In this document: piece after piece, positions 10,726 to 17,892 of the stretch
How the letters are laid out: every line of letters begins with the position of its first letter
Position numbering within the stretch: the first letter of the stretch is position 1
Source of the DNA: Intestinimonas massiliensis (ex Afouda et al. 2020)
GTDB taxonomy: Bacteria > Bacillota > Clostridia > Oscillospirales > Oscillospiraceae
Assembly: GCF_900626285.1 (NCBI RefSeq)
Contig: NZ_LR131147.1
Coordinates: forward strand, 2,059,367-2,123,366
Reading direction: 5' to 3'
Length of the DNA stretch: 64,000 nucleotides
Notes under the pieces: generated by a model
Database searches by the model: none
Told to the model about the DNA's origin: nothing
What the model saw: the letters and a program-made list of their open reading frames with translations, nothing else
Position numbers and translations under genes: made by a program

Positions 10726-12792
10726 TTATCCCCGCATCTCCCGCAGGCGGCGGAGAATCCAGGAATCGTCCAGGTCCACCTTGCCCTCCACCGCCCGCAG
10801 GGCGATGTGCAGGTGGTCGGTGGTGCGCTCCAGCCGGATGAGCCCCCGCTCGTCAAAGACCTCCAGACACACCATGGTGCGCATGACGGTCTCCCGCCTG
10901 CCGGCGGAGCGGGCAATGCTCCGGGCCAGCCGGGGGGCGGTCTCCTCCAGGGGGGCGGGCTGGGCGTGGCCCTTCAGGTAGCGCCACAGCACCACAAACT
11001 CCTCCCGGCTGGGCAGCAGAGCAGCCGCCTCCCCGGGGGTCAGGGCCTCGCCCCGGCGGAACTTCTCATACAGGGCCCGCTCGGCCTGGGCCCGGGTCAG
11101 GGCGGGGCGCAGGTCGCACACCTGCAGCTGCACGGTGCGCCAGCCCCGGAACTCGTTGATCTGGGGGGTAAAGGCCACATCCACCCGGTCGCCCACGGCC
11201 ACTCCCGCCTGGGCGGCGGTGGCGGAAAAGAAAATGGCGTCGAAGCTCCGCCCGCCGGCGGTCAGCTTCAGCTTCAGATGCCGGCCGCCCCCCACCTCGC
11301 TGAGGGCGGTGATCAGGCAGCCGGACAGGGAAAACACCGGTTTGGGGTTGCCGGCGCCGTAGGGTTCCAGCAGATCCAGGCCCTCCACCCCCTCCAGGGT
11401 GAGCAGACCGGGGTCCTCCACCTCGGCGTCCACATCCAGGGTGGAGACCATCTCCTCCCCGCCGGTGCAGGCGCAGACATAGTCGTTCATGGCCCGGGTG
11501 AAGGCGGGGATGTTCTCCTCCAGTATGGTAAAGCCCGCCGCCAGCTCGTGGCCGCCGAAGCCCTCCAGCAGGGGGGCGCAGTGCTCCAGGGCGGCAAACA
11601 GGTTGAAACCGGCGAAGGACCGGCAGGAGCCCTTGCCCTTGCCGTCCTGGAGGCAGATCATGAAGGCCGGGCAGGAGTACTTGTCCGCCAGGCGGGAGGC
11701 CACAATGCCCACCACGCCCTGATGCCAGTGTTCCCCGGCCAGCACCAGCGCATACCGCTGCTGCTGGGGAAGGGCCTGAGCCAGGGCCTGACACTCCTCA
11801 TAGATCTCCGCCTCAATGGCCTGCCGCTCCCGGTTGAGCTGGCACAGCTGGCCGGCCAGTTCACTTCCCCGGGCGGGGCTGTCGGTGAGGAGCAGCTCCC
11901 CCGCCAGGGCGGCGCACCCCATCCGGCCGGAGGCGTTGATCCGGGGGGCCAGGGTATATCCGATGGCGCCGGAGGTCAGGGGCCGCTCCTCCAGCCCCGC
12001 CTCCTGCAGCAGGGCCTTCAGCCCCGGCCGCCGGGTGTGCCGCAGGGCCTCCAGCCCCAGATGCACGATGGTCCGGTTCTCCCCGGTCAGGCTCATCACA
12101 TCGGCCACCGTACCCACGGCGGCCAGGTCGGCGTACCGCTCCAGCAGCTCCCGCTGCCGGTCCGGCCCGCCCAGGGCCAGTACCAGCTTCAGGGCCACAC
12201 CCACCCCCGCCAGACATTTAAACGGGTAGGGGCAGTCATCCTGGTGGGGATCCACCACCGCCGTCGCTTGGGGCAGCTGGGATTTGCACTCATGGTGGTC
12301 GGTAATCACCAGGTCGATCCCCAGCGTCCGGGCATACTCCGCCTCTTCCACGGCGGTGATCCCGCAGTCCACCGTCACCATCAGGCTCACGCCCTCCTTC
12401 CGGAGGGTGGTCAGGGCCTCCTGGTTCAGGCCGTAGCCCTCCTCCAGCCGGTCAGGGATGTAGGGGATCACACTGCCGCCCTCCCCCCGCAGGAAGTCCG
12501 TAAGCAGGCAGGTGGAGGTAATACCGTCCACGTCGTAGTCGCCGTAGACCGCTATGGTCTCCCCCGTCTCCAGGGCCCGGGCCACCCGGGCGGCGGCTTT
12601 GTCCATATCCTTCATCAGCAGCGGGTCCCGGAGCTGGCCCAGCCCCGCATCCAGGAAGGCGGCCGCCTTTTCCGGGGTGTCCAGCCCCCGGGCGCACAGC
12701 ACCATGGCCGCCAGGGGCTGGATACCCGCAGCCTCCATGGCCTGTCGGCTGCCGGACGGGCAGGCAGCCCGGTTCCATTTCTTATATTTCAT
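10726..12792 (-). CDS. recJ: Single-strand exonuclease RecJ
   Basis: RecJ is the 5'-3' single-strand DNA exonuclease of RecF-pathway and mismatch repair. The DHH phosphoesterase signatures are present: YGDYDVDG (motif I), VTVDCGI, ITDHHE (motif III) and VVDPHQDDCPYPF, followed by DHHA1 (GFGGHELAAGF) and an OB-fold region. The product is 688 aa from ATG 12792 (MKYKKW), where GAAGGGTGG is the ribosome binding site; the upstream ATG at 12819 has none. The C-terminal roughly 100 residues beyond the OB fold form a basic extension seen in Clostridial RecJ. It probably starts the operon that continues into rel. Confidence 0.95.
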   Translation of the reverse strand: MKYKKWNRAACPSGSRQAMEAAGIQPLAAMVLCARGLDTPEKAAAFLDAGLGQLRDPLLMKDMDKAAARVARALETGETIAVYGDYDVDGITSTCLLTDFLRGEGGSVIPYIPDRLEEGYGLNQEALTTLRKEGVSLMVTVDCGITAVEEAEYARTLGIDLVITDHHECKSQLPQATAVVDPHQDDCPYPFKCLAGVGVALKLVLALGGPDRQRELLERYADLAAVGTVADVMSLTGENRTIVHLGLEALRHTRRPGLKALLQEAGLEERPLTSGAIGYTLAPRINASGRMGCAALAGELLLTDSPARGSELAGQLCQLNRERQAIEAEIYEECQALAQALPQQQRYALVLAGEHWHQGVVGIVASRLADKYSCPAFMICLQDGKGKGSCRSFAGFNLFAALEHCAPLLEGFGGHELAAGFTILEENIPAFTRAMNDYVCACTGGEEMVSTLDVDAEVEDPGLLTLEGVEGLDLLEPYGAGNPKPVFSLSGCLITALSEVGGGRHLKLKLTAGGRSFDAIFFSATAAQAGVAVGDRVDVAFTPQINEFRGWRTVQLQVCDLRPALTRAQAERALYEKFRRGEALTPGEAAALLPSREEFVVLWRYLKGHAQPAPLEETAPRLARSIARSAGRRETVMRTMVCLEVFDERGLIRLERTTDHLHIALRAVEGKVDLDDSWILRRLREMRG

Positions 12793-12915
12793 TGGGCTGC
12801 ACCACCCTTCCGCGCTCAAAATTACCCTTAATTATATCAAATACTGTCTCTTATGACAAGGGGCTGGAAAAAACGGCGGGCGGCCCCGGGGGCCGCCCGC
12901 ACGATTCTGTTCGGC

Positions 12916-12985
12916 TTACGCCAGCTCCAGGTACAGGCCCACCAGATCAATGGTGGCCTTCATCCCGTCAAAATGCGTCCGCTCC
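12916..12985 (-). pseudogene. 3' remnant of an M42 peptidase gene
   Basis: On the minus strand these bases encode ERTHFDGMKATIDLVGLY and then LELA-stop, identical in protein to the last 22 residues of the intact M42 peptidase that ends at 13099. The similarity stops at about 12985 where a palindrome begins. It is the leftover of a partial tandem duplication or of a recombination event, not a functional gene. The rest of the 306-bp gap (12793-13098) holds only this remnant and the two repeats listed below. Confidence 0.85.
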
Positions 12986-13009
12986 CCACGGGACCATGGT
13001 CCCGCGGGG
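12984..13009. repeat. 26-nt palindrome
   Basis: A near-perfect palindrome centred on GGGACCATGGTCCC (12990-13003), with flanking CCCC/GGGG arms and one mismatched pair. It sits exactly at the break of the M42 duplicate, so it may mark the recombination point. Confidence 0.6.
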
Positions 13010-13032
13010 ACCCCCTTTGCTTTCCACTTATC

Positions 13033-13059
13033 GCCCGGCAGAAATGAATTCCGCCGGGC
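13033..13059. repeat. Inverted repeat, possible dispersed element
   Basis: GCCCGGC (13033-13039) and GCCGGGC (13053-13059) frame a central GAAATGAATTCC stretch, followed by a smaller CCGCC/GGCGG hairpin. It has the look of short dispersed intergenic elements of gut Clostridia. Confidence 0.4.
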
Positions 13060-13098
13060 TCCCGCCTTCGGCGGAGATGGAGCGGACCCCCTTGTCTT

Positions 13099-14145
13099 TC
13101 AGGCCAGCTCCAGATACAGCCCCACCAGATCAATGGTGGCCTTCATCCCGTCAAAGTGGGTCCGCTCCATGCCGTGGGAGGCGTGGACACCGGGGCCGAT
13201 GAGGGCGCCCCTGGCGTCCATACCGGTTTTCCAGGCCACCGACACATCGGAGCTGTAGTGGGGGTAGATGTCCACGGCGTAGTCCACCCCGTTGGCCTTC
13301 GCCAGCTCCACCAGCCGGGTCACCATGTCGTAGTCGTAGGGTCCGGCGCTGTCCTTGGCACAGATGGACACCTGGTACTCGGTGCAGTTCAGGTCGTCGC
13401 CCACGCAGCCCATGTCCACCGCCAGCAGCTCGTCCACCGCCGGCAGGGTGGCGCCGCCGTGACCCACCTCCTCGTGGACGGTGAAGCACACCTGGGTGTC
13501 GTACCGGGGGGTGAGGCCCTGCCGGTTCATCAGGGTGAGCAGGGTGAGCAGGCAGGCGGCGCTCCCCTTGTCGTCGATGAACCGGGACTTGAGGAAGCCG
13601 CTGTCGGTGACGGTGGTCTTGGGGTCAAAGCACACGTAGTCCCCGGCGGAGATGCCCAGGGCCTCCACGTCCTCCTTGCTCTTCACCTTTTCGTCGATGC
13701 GCACCGCCAGGTTCTTCTCGTCCCGGGGGCGGGTGGCGGCGTCGTCAAAGACGTGAACGGCGGGGGACAGGGACAGGATGGTGCCGGTGTACACCCGGCC
13801 GTCCCGGGTATAGATCCTGCAGTACTCCCCGTCCAGGGTGGGCAGGATGGGGCCGCCCACTTTGGTGATCATCAGCATGCCGTCGCTGGTGATGGAGCGC
13901 ACCATCAGGCCCAGGGTGTCGATGTGGGCGCACAGGCCCACCTGCTTGCCCACCTCCCGGCCGGGCACCGACACCACCACATTGCCCTTGTTGGTGCGGC
14001 GGACGGCATAGCCCTGTTCCCGGGCGATCCGCTCCGCCTCCTCCGCCGCTTTATGGGTAAAGCCGCTGGGGCTGTCGATGGTGAGCAGCCGCTTGGCGGT
14101 GTCCATCAGAAGCTCCCGGCAGTTTTGTGTATCCAGCATTTGCAT
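13099..14145 (-). CDS. M42 family metallopeptidase
   Basis: This is a cytoplasmic dinuclear-metal aminopeptidase of family M42 (glutamyl aminopeptidase/TET type), 348 aa. Metal and catalytic signatures are visible: CAHIDTLG (metal His/Asp), FIDDKGSAA (bridging Asp), VHEEVGHGG (catalytic Glu pair), VDMGCVGDD and the C-terminal PGVHASHGMERTH (metal His). Members trim peptides from the N-terminus and usually form dodecamers. Two ATGs are possible: ATG 14145 is only 3 nt from AGAGGAG, while ATG 14139 has 9 nt, so the true start may be two codons downstream. The last 22 codons are duplicated at 12916. Confidence 0.92.
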   Translation of the reverse strand: MQMLDTQNCRELLMDTAKRLLTIDSPSGFTHKAAEEAERIAREQGYAVRRTNKGNVVVSVPGREVGKQVGLCAHIDTLGLMVRSITSDGMLMITKVGGPILPTLDGEYCRIYTRDGRVYTGTILSLSPAVHVFDDAATRPRDEKNLAVRIDEKVKSKEDVEALGISAGDYVCFDPKTTVTDSGFLKSRFIDDKGSAACLLTLLTLMNRQGLTPRYDTQVCFTVHEEVGHGGATLPAVDELLAVDMGCVGDDLNCTEYQVSICAKDSAGPYDYDMVTRLVELAKANGVDYAVDIYPHYSSDVSVAWKTGMDARGALIGPGVHASHGMERTHFDGMKATIDLVGLYLELA

Positions 14146-14201
14146 CGTCTCCTCTGTTGTAGTAAACTGATTTTATACCAAACCACAGGAGAGATGCAAC
14201 C

Positions 14202-14678
14202 ATGTCGGAAGAAAAGACCAACGTCATGCGGGTGCTGGATCAGAAGAAGGTGGCCTACACCCCCCACTGGTACGCCCATCCCGACGGAGCGGTGGACGGG
14301 GCCAGCGTGGCCGCCCTCATCGGCAAAAACCCGGAGGCGGTGTGCAAGACCCTGGTGACCCAGGGGGCCAGCAAGAAATATTATGTGTTCGTCATCCCGG
14401 TGGGGAGGGAACTGGACCTGAAGGCCGCCGCCAAGGCGGTGCGGGAGAAGTCCATCGAGATGATCAAGCAGGCCCAGCTGCTCCCCCTCACCGGCTATAT
14501 CCACGGGGGCTGCTCCCCCATCGGCATGAAGAAGCAGTTCCCCACCGTTTTTGATGAAAGTGTGGAAAACCAGCCCACCATCACGGTGAGCGCCGGCAAG
14601 ATCGGCTGCCAGGTGGAGGCGGCTCCGGTTGATCTGGCCGCTCTGGTGCGGGGCTCCTTCGCCCCGGTGAGCAAGTAA
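14202..14678 (+). CDS. ybaK: Cys-tRNA(Pro)/Cys-tRNA deacylase YbaK
   Basis: A 158-aa trans-editing deacylase of the YbaK/EbsC family that hydrolyses Cys mischarged on tRNA(Pro). Family features are the KTLVTQG segment with the essential Lys, YVFVIPVGRELDLKAAAKA, GYIHGGCSPIGMKK and FDESV near the C-terminus. AGGAGA precedes ATG 14202 by 10 nt. It is a single-gene transcription unit that converges on the antiporter gene with 3 bp between the stop codons and no terminator between them. Confidence 0.93.
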   Translation: MSEEKTNVMRVLDQKKVAYTPHWYAHPDGAVDGASVAALIGKNPEAVCKTLVTQGASKKYYVFVIPVGRELDLKAAAKAVREKSIEMIKQAQLLPLTGYIHGGCSPIGMKKQFPTVFDESVENQPTITVSAGKIGCQVEAAPVDLAALVRGSFAPVSK

Positions 14679-14681
14679 GGC

Positions 14682-16283
14682 TCAGGAGTTCTCCTCCGGC
14701 TCCGCCACCACCAGCACGTCCCCCGGCCGGATCACGGTGCTGCCGGTGGGGATGACCGTCTCCAGGCCCCGCTTGATCAGGATGATCAGGCGGGGCTTTG
14801 TGCTGGAAAACTGGCTGATGGGATGGCCGGCCCACTTGCTGCCCCGCTCCACCGGCACCTCCCGCAGGTTCAGGTGCTCCTGGTCCTCAAAGGAGCGGGC
14901 GGCCAGCACCAGCCGGTCTCCTTCCTTCAGCTCGGTGTCCCCCTGGGGCACGATGCACGTCCCGTTCCGGTCCACCATGGCCACCAGCAGCTCCGCCGGC
15001 AGGGAGAGCTGGCTGACCGTCCGGCCGCTCCAGGGGTGGTCCGGTCCCAGTCGGACCTCCACAAAGTCGATGTCCCGCTCCTCCTGGTAGTCGGTAAAGG
15101 TCTTGCCCACGTCGGCATCCCGGTCGGTCATGGACAGCCTGCCCGCCACCCAGGGCAGCAGGGTGCCCTGGACCGCCATGGACAGCAGCACGACGCAGAA
15201 CACCAGGTTGAACAGATCGTAGGTCATACCGATGCCGCTGAGGACTGCGGAGATGGCGAACACGATGGAGGCCGCCCCCCGCAGGCCCGCCCAGGCGGTG
15301 ATGCCGATCTGGCCCCAGGGTGCCCGGAAGGGGAGCAGCAGGGCGGTACACACCAGGGGCCGGGCGATAAACGTGAGGAAGACCATGATGGCCAGGGCGG
15401 GCAGCAGCACGGCGGGCAGGCGCACCGGGGTGACCAGCAGGCCCAGCAGGAAGAAGATGAGCACCTGGGCCACACTGGTGGCTACGCTGAAAAAGTGGAC
15501 CAGGTAGCGCTTCTGGGTCAGGCTGGTGTTGCCCAGCCAGATACCGCACAGGTAGGCGCTCAGGTAGCCGTTGCCCCCGCAGGCGGCAGGGATGGAATAG
15601 GCCAGCAGCATGACGGCGAAGAGGAACACCGTCCGGCTCTCCTGGGAGCGGAGCAGGTCCTGCCGCAGCAGCCAGGCCGCCGCCGCTCCGATCAGCAGGC
15701 CGCCGCCGATACCCAGCAGCATCTGCTTGGCCAGCAGCAGGGGCAGGGACAGTTCCTCTCCCGCCATCAGGCTCAGGCAGACGGTGGTGAGCATATAGGA
15801 GATGGGGTCGTTGGAGCCGGACTCCATCTCCAGCAGGGAGTCGGTGTGGTGCTTCAGAGCCAGCTTTTTGGAGCGCAGGATGCTGAACACCGAGGCGGCG
15901 TCGGTGGAGGAGATCACCGAGCCGATGAGCAGGCTCTCCAGCCAGGGCAGGTCCAGCACCAGCCAGGCGAACAGGCCCACCGCCAGGGCGGTGCCCGCCA
16001 CCCCCAGGGTGGACAGCACCGCCGACTGCACCACCACCGGCCGGGCGGCCTGAAGGTTGGTGCCGAAGCCGCCGTAGAACATAATGAAAATCAGGCAGAA
16101 GGAGCAGATCAGGTTGACCCCGGCGTAGTCGTCAAAGGGGATGCGGAAGATGCCGTTTTCTCCGAAACACATACCCAGGGCCAGGAAGATCAGCAGGGAG
16201 GGCACCGCCAGTTTTTCCAGAAAACGATTCATCAAAATGCAGATTAAAATGACGGATCCAATCAGCAGAAGTGCGCTATTCAC
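14682..16283 (-). CDS. K+/H+ (Na+/H+) antiporter, NhaP/CvrA type
   Basis: A CPA1-family monovalent cation/proton antiporter of 533 aa. About twelve hydrophobic segments cover residues 1-390, including MFYGGFGTN, LIGSVISSTDAASVF (the family's ion-site helix) and AWAGLRGAASIVFAI. Two consecutive TrkA-C-like cytoplasmic domains follow (PWSGRTVSQLSLPAE... and KWAGHPISQF...), as in CvrA/NhaP2 potassium/proton antiporters regulated by nucleotides. I start at GTG 16283 (VNSALL) because GGAGGAAAGGTGG lies just upstream; the open frame continues further but only antisense to the next gene. A sigma-A-like promoter is at 16330-16359. The ion preference is inferred. Confidence 0.88.
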   Translation of the reverse strand: MNSALLLIGSVILICILMNRFLEKLAVPSLLIFLALGMCFGENGIFRIPFDDYAGVNLICSFCLIFIMFYGGFGTNLQAARPVVVQSAVLSTLGVAGTALAVGLFAWLVLDLPWLESLLIGSVISSTDAASVFSILRSKKLALKHHTDSLLEMESGSNDPISYMLTTVCLSLMAGEELSLPLLLAKQMLLGIGGGLLIGAAAAWLLRQDLLRSQESRTVFLFAVMLLAYSIPAACGGNGYLSAYLCGIWLGNTSLTQKRYLVHFFSVATSVAQVLIFFLLGLLVTPVRLPAVLLPALAIMVFLTFIARPLVCTALLLPFRAPWGQIGITAWAGLRGAASIVFAISAVLSGIGMTYDLFNLVFCVVLLSMAVQGTLLPWVAGRLSMTDRDADVGKTFTDYQEERDIDFVEVRLGPDHPWSGRTVSQLSLPAELLVAMVDRNGTCIVPQGDTELKEGDRLVLAARSFEDQEHLNLREVPVERGSKWAGHPISQFSSTKPRLIILIKRGLETVIPTGSTVIRPGDVLVVAEPEENS

Positions 16284-16329
16284 CGTTTTATCGCCACCTT
16301 TCCTCCGTATCAGCGGATATTTGAGTATT

Positions 16330-16359
16330 ATTGTATCATAAAACAGGGTTGGGACGCAA
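16330..16359 (-). promoter_or_regulatory. Antiporter promoter
   Basis: Minus-strand TTGCGT (16354-16359) and TACAAT (16330-16335) are separated by 18 bp, with TGA before the -10 box. It lies 47 bp upstream of the antiporter GTG. Confidence 0.5.
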
Positions 16360-16395
16360 ATCTCCCCTCCGGCGGAAAATCCCTGCCGGAGAGGG

Positions 16396-16418
16396 AACTT
16401 TTTCATTTGGCTCTCGTC
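16396..16418 (+). promoter_or_regulatory. ECF-type promoter before the stalk-domain gene
   Basis: AACTTTTT starting at 16396 and CGTCTA starting at 16415 are separated as AAC-N16-CGTC, the architecture of Bacillus SigV/SigM/SigX-class promoters. The same pattern occurs before the ECF sigma gene (49543) and the ThrE genes (46004). A possible sigma-A -10 (TATGAT) follows at about 16432 without a good -35. Confidence 0.5.
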
Positions 16419-16457
16419 TATGTGTCTGTTATATGATACAGCAAAGGAGAATCTGCT

Positions 16458-17288
16458 ATGAAAAAGCTCGGCACTGCCGCTCTGACTCTGGCCCTGGCCG
16501 GGGCCATGGCCGTCCCCGCCTTTGCCGCGGAGAATCTGGTCATCTCCCCCAATCCCAACGCCTATTCCACCGCCATTACCCTGAACGGGGAGGCGCTGGA
16601 CACCACCGGCATCCCCGCCGCCAGCCGGCCCGACCTGCTGCCCATGCGCCTGGTGGCTGAGGCCGACCACGGCTCCGCCTACTGGGATCAGGAGAACAAC
16701 GAGGGCTGGTTCCAGTTCGGTGAGGGCCGGATCGTGGTCCAGTTCGAGGCCAACACCATTCTGGTCAACGACGTGGCGGTAAACACCACCGCCGAGGTCC
16801 ACAACGGCGTCACCTACATCCCCGCCGCCGTGCTGGAGGGGCTGGAGGGCTTTACCGCCACTGTGTCGGATGACACCGTCACCATCACCACCCCCAACAA
16901 CGACCCCATGGTGAAGCTGGCCTACTCCATTATGGACAACAGCGGGATGTTCGGCAGCCGCACCTATGAGGATATGCTGACCGATGCCTACCAGATTCCC
17001 GCGGATCAGTTTGAGCAGATCGTGGCCTTCTTCCCCATGATCACCAGCCCCGACACCATCATTGTGGGCAAGCTGTCCGACGGCGCCGACGAGAAGGCTG
17101 TGACCGACGCCCTGGAGGCCTACCGTCAGCGGCAGGAGGACACCTTCTCCTGGTATCTGTCCCAGCACCTGCCCAAGGTGCAGGACGCCCGCACCGTGAT
17201 CGAGGACGGCTATGTGTTCTTCTTCATCGGCGAGAAGGCCGACGAGGCCGAGCAGATGTTCCGCGACTACGTGGCGGCGCAGGCCTGA
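16458..17288 (+). CDS. Secreted stalk-domain protein with DUF4358-like C-terminus
   Basis: An exported 276-aa protein. Residues 1-24 form a typical signal peptide (MKKLGTAALTLALAGAMA, cleavage after AFA). Residues about 35-150 resemble a copper-amine-oxidase N-terminal (stalk) domain: ITLNGEAL, LLPMRLVAEA, ILVNDVAV, GVTYIPAAVLE. The remainder (SIMDNSGMFG to the end) resembles DUF4358, also seen in the lipoprotein at 49016. AAAGGAG stands before ATG 16458. It is followed by a strong terminator at 17305 and preceded by an ECF-like promoter, so it is probably a monocistronic envelope gene. Its function is unknown; stalk domains often mediate wall association or polymer binding. Confidence 0.8.
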   Translation: MKKLGTAALTLALAGAMAVPAFAAENLVISPNPNAYSTAITLNGEALDTTGIPAASRPDLLPMRLVAEADHGSAYWDQENNEGWFQFGEGRIVVQFEANTILVNDVAVNTTAEVHNGVTYIPAAVLEGLEGFTATVSDDTVTITTPNNDPMVKLAYSIMDNSGMFGSRTYEDMLTDAYQIPADQFEQIVAFFPMITSPDTIIVGKLSDGADEKAVTDALEAYRQRQEDTFSWYLSQHLPKVQDARTVIEDGYVFFFIGEKADEAEQMFRDYVAAQA

Positions 17289-17304
17289 GTTTGTATAGGG
17301 AAAC

Positions 17305-17337
17305 AAGGTCCCGGCTTTGGCCGGGACCTTGTTTTTT
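17305..17337 (+). terminator. Rho-independent terminator
   Basis: A perfect 10-bp stem AAGGTCCCGG/CCGGGACCTT (17305-17314, 17321-17330) with a 6-nt loop is followed by GTTTTTT, 17 bp after the stop codon of the stalk-domain gene. Confidence 0.92.
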
Positions 17338-17357
17338 CCACCGCCAGCCGCTATAAT
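17329..17357 (+). promoter_or_regulatory. Sigma-A promoter for the 17380 gene
   Basis: TTGTTT (17329-17334), a 17-bp spacer and a perfect TATAAT (17352-17357). The -35 box overlaps the last stem bases and T tract of the preceding terminator. Confidence 0.75.
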
Positions 17358-17379
17358 GTGGAAAAAAGGAGGGGTCGCC

Positions 17380-17850
17380 GTGGAAAACGCACCGGAACTG
17401 ACTGTCCCCCAGATCCTGGAGGAGCTGGAGCACTGCTACGGGGAATTTGTGGAGCGGCTGGAGAAAAGCCGGGCCGCCAACGCAGGGGAGGTCATGGGAT
17501 TTTTCTTCCGCGTCCAGGGCAATCCCAAGGTGAGCCTGGCGGTGGAGGACTTCAACTCGGCTCTCACCGGGCGAGTGGCCGCCCTGACGGAGCTGCTGGC
17601 CCAATGCCCGGCGGAGCAGGCCGGGGAATGGGCGGCCCAGGCCCTGGAGATCATGCTTTTTTACCCTGTGCCGGCAAACCGCTCCACCGCCTTTTCTCTG
17701 GCTGCTTTTGAAGGGCACGCCCTTCCCCTGGTGCCTTTTCTCACCCCCGCCGGGCGGCAGGAGGCCGCCAGGCGCTGCGCCAAGCGCACCCCGCCCCGGC
17801 GGATGCTGCCCAACCAGAAAAAGCTGTGGCAGGCCCTCTCACGGCCATGA
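17380..17850 (+). CDS. Hypothetical protein
   Basis: A 156-aa protein without a recognised domain. The start is GTG 17380, placed 7 nt after AAAGGAGGGG; an in-frame ATG at 17356 lies in the -10 box of the promoter and cannot be used. The N-terminal half is acidic and probably helical (PQILEELEHCYGEFVERLEKS), and the C-terminus is strongly basic (RRCAKRTPPRRMLPNQKK). There is no signal peptide or membrane segment. It has its own promoter and a strong terminator on both sides, so it is an independent unit. Confidence 0.7.
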   Translation: MENAPELTVPQILEELEHCYGEFVERLEKSRAANAGEVMGFFFRVQGNPKVSLAVEDFNSALTGRVAALTELLAQCPAEQAGEWAAQALEIMLFYPVPANRSTAFSLAAFEGHALPLVPFLTPAGRQEAARRCAKRTPPRRMLPNQKKLWQALSRP

Positions 17851-17853
17851 GAC

Positions 17854-17889
17854 AAACGCCCCCGCGGGATTGCCGCGGGGGCGTTTTTT
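17854..17889. terminator. Convergent terminator
   Basis: A 14-bp stem AAACGCCCCCGCGG/CCGCGGGGGCGTTT with loop GATTG and T6. It serves the plus-strand gene ending at 17850 and can serve ftsH, which ends at 17893 on the minus strand. Confidence 0.92.
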
Positions 17890-17892
17890 CGC

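Noticed and set aside
16284..17306. An N-terminal 341-residue extension of the antiporter
   Set aside because: It is antisense to the stalk-domain gene, which has its own signal peptide, ribosome binding site and terminator. The antiporter starts at GTG 16283 after GGAGG.
17356..17379. ATG 17356 as start of the hypothetical gene
   Set aside because: This ATG shares bases with the TATAAT -10 box at 17352-17357, so it cannot be in the mRNA; GTG 17380 has AAAGGAGGGG at the right distance.
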